Assembly (NCBI GenBank): GCA_031430375.1
Contig: JANPBJ010000151.1
Coordinates: forward strand, 1-24,934
Length of the DNA stretch: 24,934 bases
Direction: 5' to 3'
Source: JAENVU01 sp031430375
GTDB lineage: Bacteria > Actinomycetota > Acidimicrobiia > IMCC26256 > JAENVU01
Position numbers and translations under genes: made by a program. Below are positions 1 through 8,549 of the stretch, one piece after another. Below the pieces are notes generated by a model that saw only the letters and a list, made by a program, of their open reading frames with translations, did not search any database and was not told the origin of the DNA. Within the stretch, counting starts at the first letter, position 1. Each line of letters starts with the position of its first letter.

Positions 1-642
1 TGGCGGGGACGAGCCGACGTCGGCTACCTGTCGGTAGGGGCCGCGCATCCGCCGACCACCGACACCATCGAACGCTGCCTCCACATGTTGCGCCGCCACG
101 GCTACGCATCGGTAGTGACCAACGCGCTCGGCCCCGCAGACACCCTCCCGTTTGTCGACTCGGGGTTTTCGGTCCATGAGCGATTGCACCTCCTCACCCA
201 CGACCTCGACCATCTTCCCGACGTCACCCGCGAGTCCCGGCGCGGGCGCGCCAACGACCGTGCGCAGGTCCTCGCGCTCGACGCTCGCGCGTTCCGACCG
301 TTTTGGCGGTTGGACGCGGAGGCGATGAATAACGCGATTGACGCCACTCCGGCCACTCGGTTTCGGGTCGTCGAAGACGAGAAGGGAATCGCGGCGTACG
401 CGATTACCGGTCGCGCCGGACGCCAGGGATACCTCCAACGAATCGGGGTGGATCCCGCGCAACAAGGACACGGTCTCGGCCGATCGATGGTCGCCGACGC
501 GTTGCGCTGGTTGCGCCGCCATCGCTGTCGCGGTGCGGTCGTCAATACCCAGCTCGACAACGACGCCGCGCTCACGCTCTACCGGTCCTGCGGGTTTCAA
601 GAAATGCCGACCGGTCTCTGCGTGATGAGCCGGTCGTTGTGA
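1..642 (+). CDS. GNAT-family N-acetyltransferase (5' end outside window)
   Basis: The reading frame is open from base 1 through a TGA at 640-642, so the gene begins upstream of the window and 213 residues are visible. The C-terminal half is a GNAT acetyltransferase domain. It has the acetyl-CoA pyrophosphate-binding motif QQGHGLG at visible residues 154-160, preceded by the strand LQRIGVDP, and the usual late motif with N-D-A-A-L-LYRSCGF. The N-terminal visible part (FVDSGFSVHERLHLL) looks like the end of another GNAT-like half, so a tandem-GNAT protein of the MshD type is possible. The substrate cannot be told from sequence. The next gene starts at a GTGA overlap (639-642), suggesting translational coupling. 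An internal ATG at 85 is a poor start because coding continues upstream of it. Confidence 0.85.
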   Translation, partial: WRGRADVGYLSVGAAHPPTTDTIERCLHMLRRHGYASVVTNALGPADTLPFVDSGFSVHERLHLLTHDLDHLPDVTRESRRGRANDRAQVLALDARAFRPFWRLDAEAMNNAIDATPATRFRVVEDEKGIAAYAITGRAGRQGYLQRIGVDPAQQGHGLGRSMVADALRWLRRHRCRGAVVNTQLDNDAALTLYRSCGFQEMPTGLCVMSRSL

Positions 643-2696
643 TCCGCGCCCGCTCGGCCGTAGTCTCGGCGCTGTTGCTCGCCAGCGCGACCATGATCGG
701 CACCGCCACCCCGGCATCTGGCACTCCTACGCCACCGCCCACAGGGTCGATCATTCTGCGCGGACAACCGGCGTGGTCCACCCCTGGAGACGATGTTCCC
801 TTCAGGCTCGCGATTCGAGCACCGCGGCCCGGGCTCGTAGTGCAGGTCGTGGTGCACTCGGCTGTCCTGAGCCGAATCGCGTTCGAGCGCACGCTCACCG
901 GTGATCGTCTCGGCTCCCAGATTGCCTCGCGCTCCATGCCCATCGACGCCATGGCTGTGGTTGGGTCTGATCGAGTCTTTACCCTCGGCCTCCAGGATCC
1001 CGAGAAGCCCCGCGAGCAGGGCCGGGTGGCACTCGGCTCCACCAGTACCGGGGTCTTTCCCGTTGAGATCGACCTGCGGGACCCGGACTCGAACCAGGTG
1101 CTCGATTCGTTTGTGACCCAACTCGTCACGGTTCGGCGCCGTGCACTCGACGAAGTCCCCAACGAACCGCTCCAAGTGGCTTGGGTTTGGCGTGTCGCCG
1201 CGCCGCCGGCCACTACTCCGAGCGGGACCACCTCCTCCGCGTTTACCGATGCCATCGAGCCCAACGGGCGGCTGGGCCGCATCGCGACCGGACTCGGACA
1301 GGTGGGCGACGTGCCCATCACCTTGGTCCCGAACCCCGAAACCGTCGACGCGCTCCGCAGCGCGACCCCCACCAACCCCCGGGCCGCATCCGTGCTCGCG
1401 GCGCTGCGCACAGCGAGTTCGGCCTCGCGGGTGTTGGCCAGTCCCTACACCACGATCGACGGCCCAGCTGTCCTTGGCGCAAACCTCGGCCCCGCGTTTG
1501 GAACCGCGATCGCATTAGGACGCACCACCCTGGAAAGTGGGCTGGCGACGGTCCCCGATGCCACCATCACCGCGTCGGCACCTCTCGACGCCGCCACCCT
1601 CCGTCGACTGCGCAGCGACGGCGGAGCAACTCGACTCATCGTTGCACCGGAATCCCTTGCCCCGGCGGACTCTTTCGATCAGTTCACTCCGGCCCGGCCG
1701 TTCCAACTCGACACCGAAGCGGGTCCGTTCGAGGCGATCGAGGTCAACGCCCTCGTGACCAACCTGCTGGTGCAAAGTGGGCCGGCCGCGCTTCGAGCGC
1801 AGCAACTCCTTGCGGGGTTGTCGGTGATCGCGCTCGAGCAGCCCAACCGCACCCGGGGAGTGGTCGTTGATTCGCCGCTGCTCTGGAACCCTGATACCCA
1901 ACGCGTAGCTGCGGTATTGGCCGGGCTCCGTGACCATCCGTTGCTCCAGGGCGCCGCGCTCGCCGAGCTCTTCGGTGCAATCCAGCCTGCCACCACCACT
2001 CGATCTCCGTACATCCGAACCCTGGCGCCGATTCCCCCCACGGACGCACCGGTCAGCGTCCTGCGCTACTCCAAGGGCCGGCGCGAGATCGACGCCCTCG
2101 CCGGAATGATCGGCGTCCAAGATCCACTCGTCGTCCAGCTCCGTCACCAGCTCGACCTCACACTGGCCGGCCGCGTCCCCGGCACTGGTCCCGCCGTATC
2201 CAAAGCCCGTCTGCACACCATCGACGCCGCCGTCGCCGCCGTCGCCGCCGGAATCCAGCCGCTCGCGAATCGCACCGTCACGCTCACGTCGCGGAAAGCG
2301 TCGGTCCCGCTCAGCATCACCAACGCCTCGAGTCGCGCGATCACCGTCAAAGTCACCCTCGAAAGTCAGAAGCTCGAGTTCCCGAATGGCGCGAGCCGCC
2401 AGATCCGGATCGAACCCGGCAACAAGACCACGAACTTCGACGTCGCCGCACGGGCGTCGGGAACGTTCCCGGTCCTCGTCACCTTGGCTTCGCCCGACGA
2501 CGGCGTCCAACTCCAACGCGCTCGCTACACCTTGCGCTCCTCCGCGGTCAGCGGGGTAGGCCTCGTCTTGACGGTCGGCGCCGGCGTGTTTCTCGCGGCC
2601 TGGTGGCTCACGCACTGGCGTCGGAGCCGTCGAGCCCCTGTCGCCACGGGATCCTCCACGTTCTCGCCATCGCCCGGGTCATCACCCGCCCCGTGA
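639..2696 (+). CDS. DUF6049-family secreted, membrane-anchored protein
   Basis: A 685-residue protein with a GTG start overlapping the previous stop by four bases. Residues 1-28 form a signal peptide: a basic start (MIRARS), a hydrophobic core and an Ala/Gly-rich end before a Thr/Pro-rich segment. Residues about 638-658 form a single transmembrane helix followed by the basic stop-transfer HWRRSRR and a short Ser/Pro cytoplasmic tail. The bulk is therefore extracytoplasmic. The position immediately 5' of murJ matches the actinobacterial DUF6049 family (Rv3909 in M. tuberculosis), which has no established biochemical function. A role in envelope assembly is inferred only from this conserved neighbourhood. 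The gap to murJ is seven bases, so the two are probably one transcript. Confidence 0.85.
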   Translation: MIRARSAVVSALLLASATMIGTATPASGTPTPPPTGSIILRGQPAWSTPGDDVPFRLAIRAPRPGLVVQVVVHSAVLSRIAFERTLTGDRLGSQIASRSMPIDAMAVVGSDRVFTLGLQDPEKPREQGRVALGSTSTGVFPVEIDLRDPDSNQVLDSFVTQLVTVRRRALDEVPNEPLQVAWVWRVAAPPATTPSGTTSSAFTDAIEPNGRLGRIATGLGQVGDVPITLVPNPETVDALRSATPTNPRAASVLAALRTASSASRVLASPYTTIDGPAVLGANLGPAFGTAIALGRTTLESGLATVPDATITASAPLDAATLRRLRSDGGATRLIVAPESLAPADSFDQFTPARPFQLDTEAGPFEAIEVNALVTNLLVQSGPAALRAQQLLAGLSVIALEQPNRTRGVVVDSPLLWNPDTQRVAAVLAGLRDHPLLQGAALAELFGAIQPATTTRSPYIRTLAPIPPTDAPVSVLRYSKGRREIDALAGMIGVQDPLVVQLRHQLDLTLAGRVPGTGPAVSKARLHTIDAAVAAVAAGIQPLANRTVTLTSRKASVPLSITNASSRAITVKVTLESQKLEFPNGASRQIRIEPGNKTTNFDVAARASGTFPVLVTLASPDDGVQLQRARYTLRSSAVSGVGLVLTVGAGVFLAAWWLTHWRRSRRAPVATGSSTFSPSPGSSPAP

Positions 2697-2703
2697 CCCA
2701 CCC

Positions 2704-4302
2704 GTGACCGCGCCTGATCCTCAGCGCCGCCTGGCCCGTACCAGCGCGCTCGTCGGCGTCGGAACCCTCGCGTCTCGAGTCACGGGTTTTCTGCGGGTCG
2801 CTGCGCTCGCCGCGCTCGCGTTCGGACCCGTCACCGACGTCTACAACATCGCCAACTCCACGCCAAACATCATTTATGAACTCTTGCTCGGAGGCATTCT
2901 CACTGCCACGCTCGTCCCGCTCTTCGTGGAGTCGCACGAGGCCGGCGATGATCGGGCGACCCACGCGATCAACACCGTGGCGATTGTGGTGCTCCTCGTC
3001 GGAACCGTCGCGGGAGTGGTCGGTGCCCCGTGGATCGTGCGTGCCTACGGCTCCAGCTCCGGTCATCCCGCGCGCGTCGCCCTGGCCACGGATCTCTTGC
3101 GTTGGTTCATGCCCCAAATGTTCTTCTACGGCGTCACGGCGCTCGCCACCGCGATGCTCAATGCTCGCCGCCGGTTCGCTGCCGCGGCGTTCGCGCCGGT
3201 GCTCAACAATGTCGTGGTTATCGCGATGTTGTTCGCCGTTGGTCGTGTCGCGTCTGCTCCGCCCACTGTTCGCACCGTGCTCGAGGATCCCGTCCTCTTC
3301 TGGCTGCTTGGGTTGGGAACCACCGCGGGAGTCGTCGCGATGGCACTCGTTCTGTTGCCGGCTGTGCGTCGCGCCGGGGCAACGTTTCACTGGCATTGGG
3401 CGCCACGCCATCCAGCAGTGCGCAAACTTGCCCGGCTCTCCGGCTGGACGATGGGCTATGTCGCCGCCAACCAAATCGCGTTCTTCGTCGTGCTGGTTCT
3501 CGCCTATCAACGCACGGGTGATTTCTCGGTGTATATCGCCGCGTTTACCTTCTTCCAACTCCCACATGGGCTTCTGGCCGTCTCGGTGATGACCGCGCTC
3601 GGGCCCGAGATCGCCAGCCGCCACCAAGCGCACGACATCGCCGGGCTCCGGACCCATTTCACCGCGGGTCTGAGAATCCTGGTGATCGTGATGATTCCGG
3701 CCGCCGTGGCTCTCGCGGTGATGGCCCGACCACTCATCAATGCGCTGCTGAACCATGGAGACTTCAACGCGTCCGCGATTGCTCCAACCGCCAACACACT
3801 CCGCGCGTTCGCGGTCGGACTCGTCGCGTTCTCGGTATACCTCTATGTCGTGCGCACGTTCTCCTCGATGCAGGACACCCGCACCCCATTCGTCGTGAAC
3901 GTCGTCGAGAACGGTGTGAACATCGCGACGGCATTCGCGCTCTACGAGTGGCGCGGCGTGGAAGGACTGGCCTGGTCATGGTCGGTTGCGTACACCGTGG
4001 GCGCGATCGTTGCCCTCGTTGCGCTGCGTCGACGACTCGAGCGACTCGACGGCCGCGCGCTGACGCGGACCGCCATCAACGTCCTCGCCGCGGTGCTCCC
4101 CGCCGGGGTTGCAGGCGTCTGGCTGACTGACGTGATCGGTGGCACCGCCCCAGGTCAATCGATGGTCACGCTGGTGGTGGTCAGCTTGGTCTTCTGCGCC
4201 ATCTTCGTCGGCGTGCTCCAACTCCTTGGAGTCGCGCTTCTTCGCACGATTCGCGGCATTCTCCGACGAGATACCGACGACCTGAGCGTGCTCGATGCGT
4301 AA
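2704..4302 (+). CDS. murJ: Lipid II flippase MurJ
   Basis: A 532-residue polytopic membrane protein of the MOP superfamily, close to the usual length of stand-alone MurJ (about 510). The N-terminus has the family signature: RVTGFLRV, then a small-residue helix, then STPNIIYELLLGGILTATLVPLF with the conserved PN and G-rich turn. Alternating hydrophobic segments run to the C-terminus, and RLSGWTMGYVAANQ and LPHGLLAVSV match conserved helices. MurJ flips lipid-linked peptidoglycan precursor to the outer face of the membrane. The start is GTG with only a weak upstream purine run. Unlike mycobacterial MviN, the protein ends after the transporter domain with a short tail (RRDTDDLSVLDA). It carries no kinase-like or extracellular extension; those lie in a separate gene at 5429-6952. 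Confidence 0.95.
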   Translation: MTAPDPQRRLARTSALVGVGTLASRVTGFLRVAALAALAFGPVTDVYNIANSTPNIIYELLLGGILTATLVPLFVESHEAGDDRATHAINTVAIVVLLVGTVAGVVGAPWIVRAYGSSSGHPARVALATDLLRWFMPQMFFYGVTALATAMLNARRRFAAAAFAPVLNNVVVIAMLFAVGRVASAPPTVRTVLEDPVLFWLLGLGTTAGVVAMALVLLPAVRRAGATFHWHWAPRHPAVRKLARLSGWTMGYVAANQIAFFVVLVLAYQRTGDFSVYIAAFTFFQLPHGLLAVSVMTALGPEIASRHQAHDIAGLRTHFTAGLRILVIVMIPAAVALAVMARPLINALLNHGDFNASAIAPTANTLRAFAVGLVAFSVYLYVVRTFSSMQDTRTPFVVNVVENGVNIATAFALYEWRGVEGLAWSWSVAYTVGAIVALVALRRRLERLDGRALTRTAINVLAAVLPAGVAGVWLTDVIGGTAPGQSMVTLVVVSLVFCAIFVGVLQLLGVALLRTIRGILRRDTDDLSVLDA

Positions 4303-4394
4303 CCATTCACCAACTTCGGTGGTCAAACGGGCACCATTGCCGTATCCAATGACCGATCCAATGTGGTTTCCACACCAATGTTCCGGGAGGTCCC
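4303..4394 (+). promoter_or_regulatory. murJ-degV intergenic region with inverted repeat and CCAATG copies
   Basis: This 92-bp gap contains a perfect 5-bp inverted repeat with a 3-nt centre, TGTGGTTTCCACA at 4362-4374. It also holds three copies of CCAATG at 4346, 4358 and 4375. A GGGAGG ribosome-binding site at 4385-4390 precedes the degV GTG. No convincing -35/-10 pair and no T-tract terminator were seen. The repeats could be an operator, but that is only inference. Confidence 0.35.
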
Positions 4395-5234
4395 GTGGTC
4401 GTTCGAATCGTCACTGACAGCGCGTGTGACCTACCTCAAGCGCGTGCCGATGAGCTCGGCATCGAGGTCGTGCCCCTGACCATCCGATTCGGTGACGACG
4501 AGTACGTCGACCGCGTCGAGCTCTCGAACGAAGACTTCTGGCGCAAAGTCGCAACCTCGCCGGTGTTGCCCGAGACCGCGGCACCGTCTCCGGGAGCGTT
4601 CGAGGAACGGTTCCGCGCGCTCGGCGCGGCCGACGCGGACGGCATCCTCTGCATCAATCTCTCGTCTCGGCTCTCGGGCACCATGCAATCGGCGCAAGTG
4701 GCCGCAAAGGCACTGGACGGTGACCTCCCCGTGCGGGTGATCGACTCGCTTTCTGTGTCCATGGGCCTCGGCACTCAGTGCACCGCCGCAGCCCAGATGG
4801 CAGCCGACGGCCAAGATCTCGACACGATCACCAGCGCAATCGAGGACCAAGCGGCGCACACCCGCATCTTCGGCGCCCTCGACACTCTCGAACATCTGCG
4901 GCGCGGCGGGCGCATTGGCGGTGCCCAAGCAATGCTTGGCAGCGTCCTTTCGATCAAACCGGTGATCGAGGTCCGCGATGGAATCGTGGCGGAAGCAGGC
5001 AAGGTCCGCACCCGGAGCAAAAGTATCCAGCAACTGATCGACAAACTCGCTGCGGCCAAAAAGCCGGAAGGCGTGTTTGCGTTTCACGCCCAAGCTCCTG
5101 ACATTGAGGAACTGTTGGAACGCATGGGTGCGATCGTTCCCAGGGACCAGATCCAGCTCGGCGAGATCGGCCCGGTAATCGGAACCCACGGCGGGCCACG
5201 CACCATCGGTGTCGGTTGGGTCGAACGCGGCTGA
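4395..5234 (+). CDS. DegV family protein (fatty-acid binding)
   Basis: A 279-residue protein, the normal DegV length. It opens with the family hallmark RIVTDSACDLP. SSRLSGTMQSA follows near residue 95, then IDSLSVSMGLG near 116, then RRGGRIGGAQAMLGSVLSIKPVIEV near 169, and it ends with GPVIGTHGGPRTIGVGW. DegV (FakB-type) proteins bind a fatty acid in a deep pocket between two domains and can present it to the FakA kinase. No fakA homologue is in the window, so the acceptor is unknown. The GTG start is set by GGGAGG five bases upstream. The gene lies between murJ and the membrane kinase, splitting two functions that are fused in mycobacterial MviN. Confidence 0.93.
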   Translation: MVVRIVTDSACDLPQARADELGIEVVPLTIRFGDDEYVDRVELSNEDFWRKVATSPVLPETAAPSPGAFEERFRALGAADADGILCINLSSRLSGTMQSAQVAAKALDGDLPVRVIDSLSVSMGLGTQCTAAAQMAADGQDLDTITSAIEDQAAHTRIFGALDTLEHLRRGGRIGGAQAMLGSVLSIKPVIEVRDGIVAEAGKVRTRSKSIQQLIDKLAAAKKPEGVFAFHAQAPDIEELLERMGAIVPRDQIQLGEIGPVIGTHGGPRTIGVGWVERG

Positions 5235-5428
5235 GAACCCGCGCTTAGGTCCGAGCATCGTCGAATCACCGAACTGGCTTCCCGCTCGTGTTCACTGCGT
5301 TCACGGGCCGCTCGGGCCACGGGCGAGCCGGGCGTCTCGGAACTCGACAGCCGTATGGTGCCTATCCGCTCGCCCTCGAAGTAGCGCTGCGCCGCCGATC
5401 TGACCTAGCTGACGGGTAGCGTCGTCCC
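5235..5428. promoter_or_regulatory. degV-kinase intergenic region with candidate -10 (TAGCGT, 5417-5422)
   Basis: This 194-bp gap has short internal repeats at 5281-5332: GTTCAC twice nine bases apart, CACGGGC twice, and CCGCTCG against CGAGC in inverted orientation. Just before the kinase GTG (5429) lies TAGCGT, which fits the actinobacterial TANNNT -10 pattern. It is six bases from the start codon and no Shine-Dalgarno sequence is visible. Leaderless transcription of the kinase gene is therefore plausible. No clear -35 hexamer is present. Confidence 0.35.
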
Positions 5429-6952
5429 GTGGGTCAACCGCTGGCGCCCGGGCGCGTTCTCGGTGGCCGGTACCGCCTCGATTCCGAGATCGCCCGAGGC
5501 GGGATGGCCACGGTTTGGAAGGGTGAAGACCCTCTCCTCGCGCGCGCCGTCGCGGTCAAGACTCTCGACCCCATCCTGGCCCAGGACGAAGATCTTCGGA
5601 CCCGGTTCCGCCGCGAGGCGGTGGCGGCAGCTGCCGTGGCCCATCCCAACATCGTGGCCACCTACGACACCGGCGAAGACGATGGCACCGCATACATCGT
5701 CATGGAACTCGTGGAGGGGGCAACGCTGCGCCAAGCCATCGATCTCCACGGCGCACTCCCGCCGGCCCGATCCGCCGATATCGCCGCGCAGGTGGCCGAC
5801 GCGCTTGCGGCTGCGCACGCTCGCGGCCTTGTGCACCGCGACGTGAAACCCAGCAACGTGCTCGTCCAACTCGATGGTCGCGTCAAGGTCACCGACTTCG
5901 GTATCGCCAAGGCTGCCGATCAACCGGCGGACGAACTCACGCGCAGCGGCAGCGTCATGGGAACCGCGCGCTACCTGGCACCCGAGCAACTCGAAGGCCA
6001 ACCGGTCGACGAGCGCGCCGACGTGTACTCATTGGGTCTCGTCCTGTACGAGATGCTGTGCGGCCACCCGCCCTTCGGCGCCGATACTGAGATCGCGACG
6101 GCGGTCGCGCGCCTCACCGCGCCACCACCACGGATCGCCGACGTGCGCCCGGATCTCGCGCCGGGCCTCGCACACGTCGTGGACCGGGCGCTCGCGCGTG
6201 AGGCCTCCGGCCGGTGGCCGAACGCAGCTGCCATGCGCGATGCGCTCGCTCCATTTCGGGTCGCCGCGCCCGACCGCACCGCGGATGCGACGATGGCGGT
6301 TGCGCTCCCGCCCCGACCGCGGGCGGCCACCCCCAGCGGCGCGGCCCTGTCTCCGATCATTACCGACGACGGCATGGGCGTTGGCGGACGGCTCCTCGTA
6401 TGGTTCCTTGCCTTGGCATTGGGCGCCGGCGGCGGGTACGCGGGGTTCGTCATCGCCACCGATAAGAACCCGTCATCGAAGGCGCCCGCGGCACCGCCAC
6501 GCAACACATCGCTCCAGCTCGTGGGGGCCACCGCCTTTGACCCCGAGGGGACAGACGGCGAGAACGACGACGACGTTGGCCTCATCATCGACGGCGACAC
6601 AACCACCGCGTGGTCCACCGAGGAGTACAAGAACGCCACAACTGCGCCGAAGCGCGGGGTTGGATTCGTACTCGACCTCGGCCGTGACGCGACGGTCACC
6701 TCCGTGAAGCTCGACGCCGCCCAACCGGGATGGAACACGCAGATCTTCGTGGCGACCACCACGCCGGACACCCTCGACGGCTGGGGTGCCCGGCGTGCCG
6801 AAGGCATCGATCTCACCACCCGAGCCACGATCGACCTTTCCGCCGGACCGCCCGGGCGCTACGTACTGGTGTGGCTCACCAAGCTGCCGCTCGACGATGG
6901 GGTCTATCGGGTCCAGGTCTCGAACGTCACCGTGCATGGCACCCCCGCCTGA
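5429..6952 (+). CDS. Membrane Ser/Thr protein kinase (PknB-like) with extracytoplasmic C-terminal domain
   Basis: A 507-residue protein. The cytoplasmic kinase domain (about 14-275) has a glycine loop (ARGGMATVW), catalytic lysine K44 in VAVK, helix-C glutamate near 63, HRDVKPSN at 137-144, DFG at 157-159, a Thr/Ser-rich activation loop, and GTARYLAPEQ at 178-187. All catalytic residues are present, so it should be an active Hanks-type kinase. A linker is followed by a transmembrane helix at about 322-343. The extracytoplasmic segment of about 160 residues (FDPEGTDGEND, then LIIDGDTTTAWST and VGFVLDLG) resembles the discoidin-like carbohydrate-binding domain at the C-terminus of mycobacterial MviN. 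The gene sits between murJ and the ECF sigma gene, exactly where MviN carries its fused pseudokinase. Its 3' end overlaps the sigma gene by 17 bases. Confidence 0.92.
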   Translation: MGQPLAPGRVLGGRYRLDSEIARGGMATVWKGEDPLLARAVAVKTLDPILAQDEDLRTRFRREAVAAAAVAHPNIVATYDTGEDDGTAYIVMELVEGATLRQAIDLHGALPPARSADIAAQVADALAAAHARGLVHRDVKPSNVLVQLDGRVKVTDFGIAKAADQPADELTRSGSVMGTARYLAPEQLEGQPVDERADVYSLGLVLYEMLCGHPPFGADTEIATAVARLTAPPPRIADVRPDLAPGLAHVVDRALAREASGRWPNAAAMRDALAPFRVAAPDRTADATMAVALPPRPRAATPSGAALSPIITDDGMGVGGRLLVWFLALALGAGGGYAGFVIATDKNPSSKAPAAPPRNTSLQLVGATAFDPEGTDGENDDDVGLIIDGDTTTAWSTEEYKNATTAPKRGVGFVLDLGRDATVTSVKLDAAQPGWNTQIFVATTTPDTLDGWGARRAEGIDLTTRATIDLSAGPPGRYVLVWLTKLPLDDGVYRVQVSNVTVHGTPA

Positions 6953-7526
6953 CCCGCGCGACGACGCGTCACTCGCACGGTCGGCCTCACGAGGCGACGC
7001 GGCCGCGCTCGACGCGTTGCTCGCGCGACACCTTGATCGCATTCACGCGGTGTGTCGGCGGATCTGCGGTCCGGACGACGCGCTCGACGCCACCCAAGAC
7101 GCATTGATCAAGATCGCTCGTTCTATCGACCGCTTCGACGGTCGCGCCGCAGTGACCACCTGGATGCATCGGATCGCGACCAACGCGGCGCTGGATGAGC
7201 TGCGCCGGCGGAAACGCCGCCCTGACCCCGTCGACACCAACGAGATGATGCCGGCACGGGTCCTCACCACGCCGCGCAGCAGCGATCCGGAACGCGTCGG
7301 TGATCGGCTCGACATCGAAGCCGCGCTGGCACGAATCCCCGAGGATTTTCGGGTGGCCGTGGTCCTGCGCGATGTCGCCGATATGGACTACGCCGAGATC
7401 GCGGAGTCGCTATCGATTCCGATCGGCACCGTTCGCTCACGTATCGCTCGGGGCCGCGCGGCACTCGCCGCCGAACTCGGGAACTACAGCCCGACCACCG
7501 ACGTCCAAGGCCTCGACCATGTCTGA
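6936..7526 (+). CDS. sigM: ECF RNA polymerase sigma factor (SigM position)
   Basis: A 196-residue sigma-70 family protein of ECF type. Region 2 runs from about residue 15 to 85 (LLARHLDRIHAVCRRI, then the DALDATQDALIKIARSIDRFDG core and TTWMHRIATNAALDELRRRKRR). Region 4 is near 130-185 (IPEDFRVAVVLRDVADMDYAEIAE, then LSIPIGTVRSRIARGRAAL, a helix-turn-helix). The frame stays open further upstream inside the kinase gene. I chose ATG 6936 because it begins just before region 2 and leaves a normal ECF length. The 17-base overlap with the kinase and the 8-base overlap with the anti-sigma gene suggest coupled translation. The position before an anti-sigma gene and trxB-trxA is that of mycobacterial sigM. 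No SigM-type promoter with correct spacing was found in the window. Confidence 0.9.
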   Translation: MAPPPDPRDDASLARSASRGDAAALDALLARHLDRIHAVCRRICGPDDALDATQDALIKIARSIDRFDGRAAVTTWMHRIATNAALDELRRRKRRPDPVDTNEMMPARVLTTPRSSDPERVGDRLDIEAALARIPEDFRVAVVLRDVADMDYAEIAESLSIPIGTVRSRIARGRAALAAELGNYSPTTDVQGLDHV

Positions 7527-8436
7527 CCAACCGAACGACTCCAACCAGAGCGATCCCGGGCGCGTTGGCCCCAACCCCGACGAGCCCGTCCAACTCGACC
7601 TCGACACCGCGATCAGCGCCGAGCTCGACGGCGAGTTGGCGGCCTATGCCGCGGAACTCGGCCTGGATCGATCGAGCCTCCTCGCCCAGATCACGGCCCA
7701 TCCGGGTTATACAGACCGACGAGCCACATTGGTGCGCGTTCGCGATCAGTTGCGTGTACCGGTCGTGGACCTCGACGACGTGACCCGACGCCGAATCCTC
7801 GCGCGTGCATCTGCCGACGGGATCGCGGTTGGTGCTCACCGCCGAGACGCAATCCATTCCCGCACGCGCTCGGCTGCGGCAAAGTGCGGTTGGTCAACTC
7901 GCCTCGCCGCCGCCGCAGCCGTCCTGGTGGTGGTGTTCGGCGGTGGTGTACTCCTCGCCACCCGGGCGTCCGACAACACCCGCTCGAGCTCTGCGAAATC
8001 GGCGGGCGGCACCATCGGTCCCGTGCGCGAGGGCGACCTCGGCGATATCGGCGATCTGAGCAACCCGTCCACGCTCGACGAGTTGATCGGCGCCCCGGGG
8101 GATCGATTCCGCGCGAGGGCAAAGAACGACGCCGCAGAGAACAGCGCCGACCTCAGCGCCAGGTCGACCGCCGATGCCGGCCAGGACACTGCTCCCAGTG
8201 CCAGCAGCTCCGACCTCAGCAAACTCCAACCCGATACCGCCGCGGGTGCGACCCCCGAGCAGGTCCAAGCCTGCGCCAAACGGTACGCCGACCAGGGAAC
8301 AGTCCGCTTCACCGGGTCCGGGGTATACCAGGGTCAGCCCGCGGCCGTGCTGGGCGTCGTGGTGGGCAACTCGACCATCGTGTTCGTTGTGGCGGCCGCC
8401 GACTGCGACACCGTCCTGTACTCGGTCTCACGCTGA
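7519..8436 (+). CDS. Probable membrane-anchored anti-sigma factor
   Basis: A 305-residue protein starting at ATG 7519, eight bases inside the sigma gene. The acidic N-terminal region (about 25-100, including AISAELDGELAAYAAELGL) resembles the sigma-binding part of anti-sigma factors. There is no zinc-binding HxxxCxxC motif. One transmembrane helix lies at about 128-148. An extracytoplasmic part of about 155 residues follows: a Ser/Asp/Ala-rich linker, then a compact C-terminal unit (VQACAKRYADQG, then YQGQPAAVLGVVVG and ADCDTVLYSV). That unit holds two cysteines, C252 and C296. Function is inferred from gene order (the M. tuberculosis Rv3912 position) and topology, not from a strong motif. 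The cysteines next to thioredoxin genes could make it redox-responsive. Confidence 0.75.
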   Translation: MSDQPNDSNQSDPGRVGPNPDEPVQLDLDTAISAELDGELAAYAAELGLDRSSLLAQITAHPGYTDRRATLVRVRDQLRVPVVDLDDVTRRRILARASADGIAVGAHRRDAIHSRTRSAAAKCGWSTRLAAAAAVLVVVFGGGVLLATRASDNTRSSSAKSAGGTIGPVREGDLGDIGDLSNPSTLDELIGAPGDRFRARAKNDAAENSADLSARSTADAGQDTAPSASSSDLSKLQPDTAAGATPEQVQACAKRYADQGTVRFTGSGVYQGQPAAVLGVVVGNSTIVFVVAAADCDTVLYSVSR

Positions 8437-8549
8437 GGCCGACCTGCCCCTACCAGCTCGGGCTTTGACGGTGACGTCCAGCAGGATCTCCGGCCCGACC
8501 TCCACGGAGCGCTCGCGGGTAACGTGCGCCGCCGAGCCCGGAGGCGCGC

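Noticed and set aside
1515..2615. Minus-strand open frame (366 codons) opposite the DUF6049 gene
   Set aside because: Composition is Arg/Asp/Gly-rich with no domain, and the plus strand has a signal peptide, a membrane anchor and conserved context.
2608..3756. Long minus-strand open frame (382 codons) opposite murJ
   Set aside because: It lies wholly antisense to a clear transporter gene and has polar, low-complexity His/Asp/Arg/Glu content typical of mirror frames in high-GC DNA. It has no family motif.
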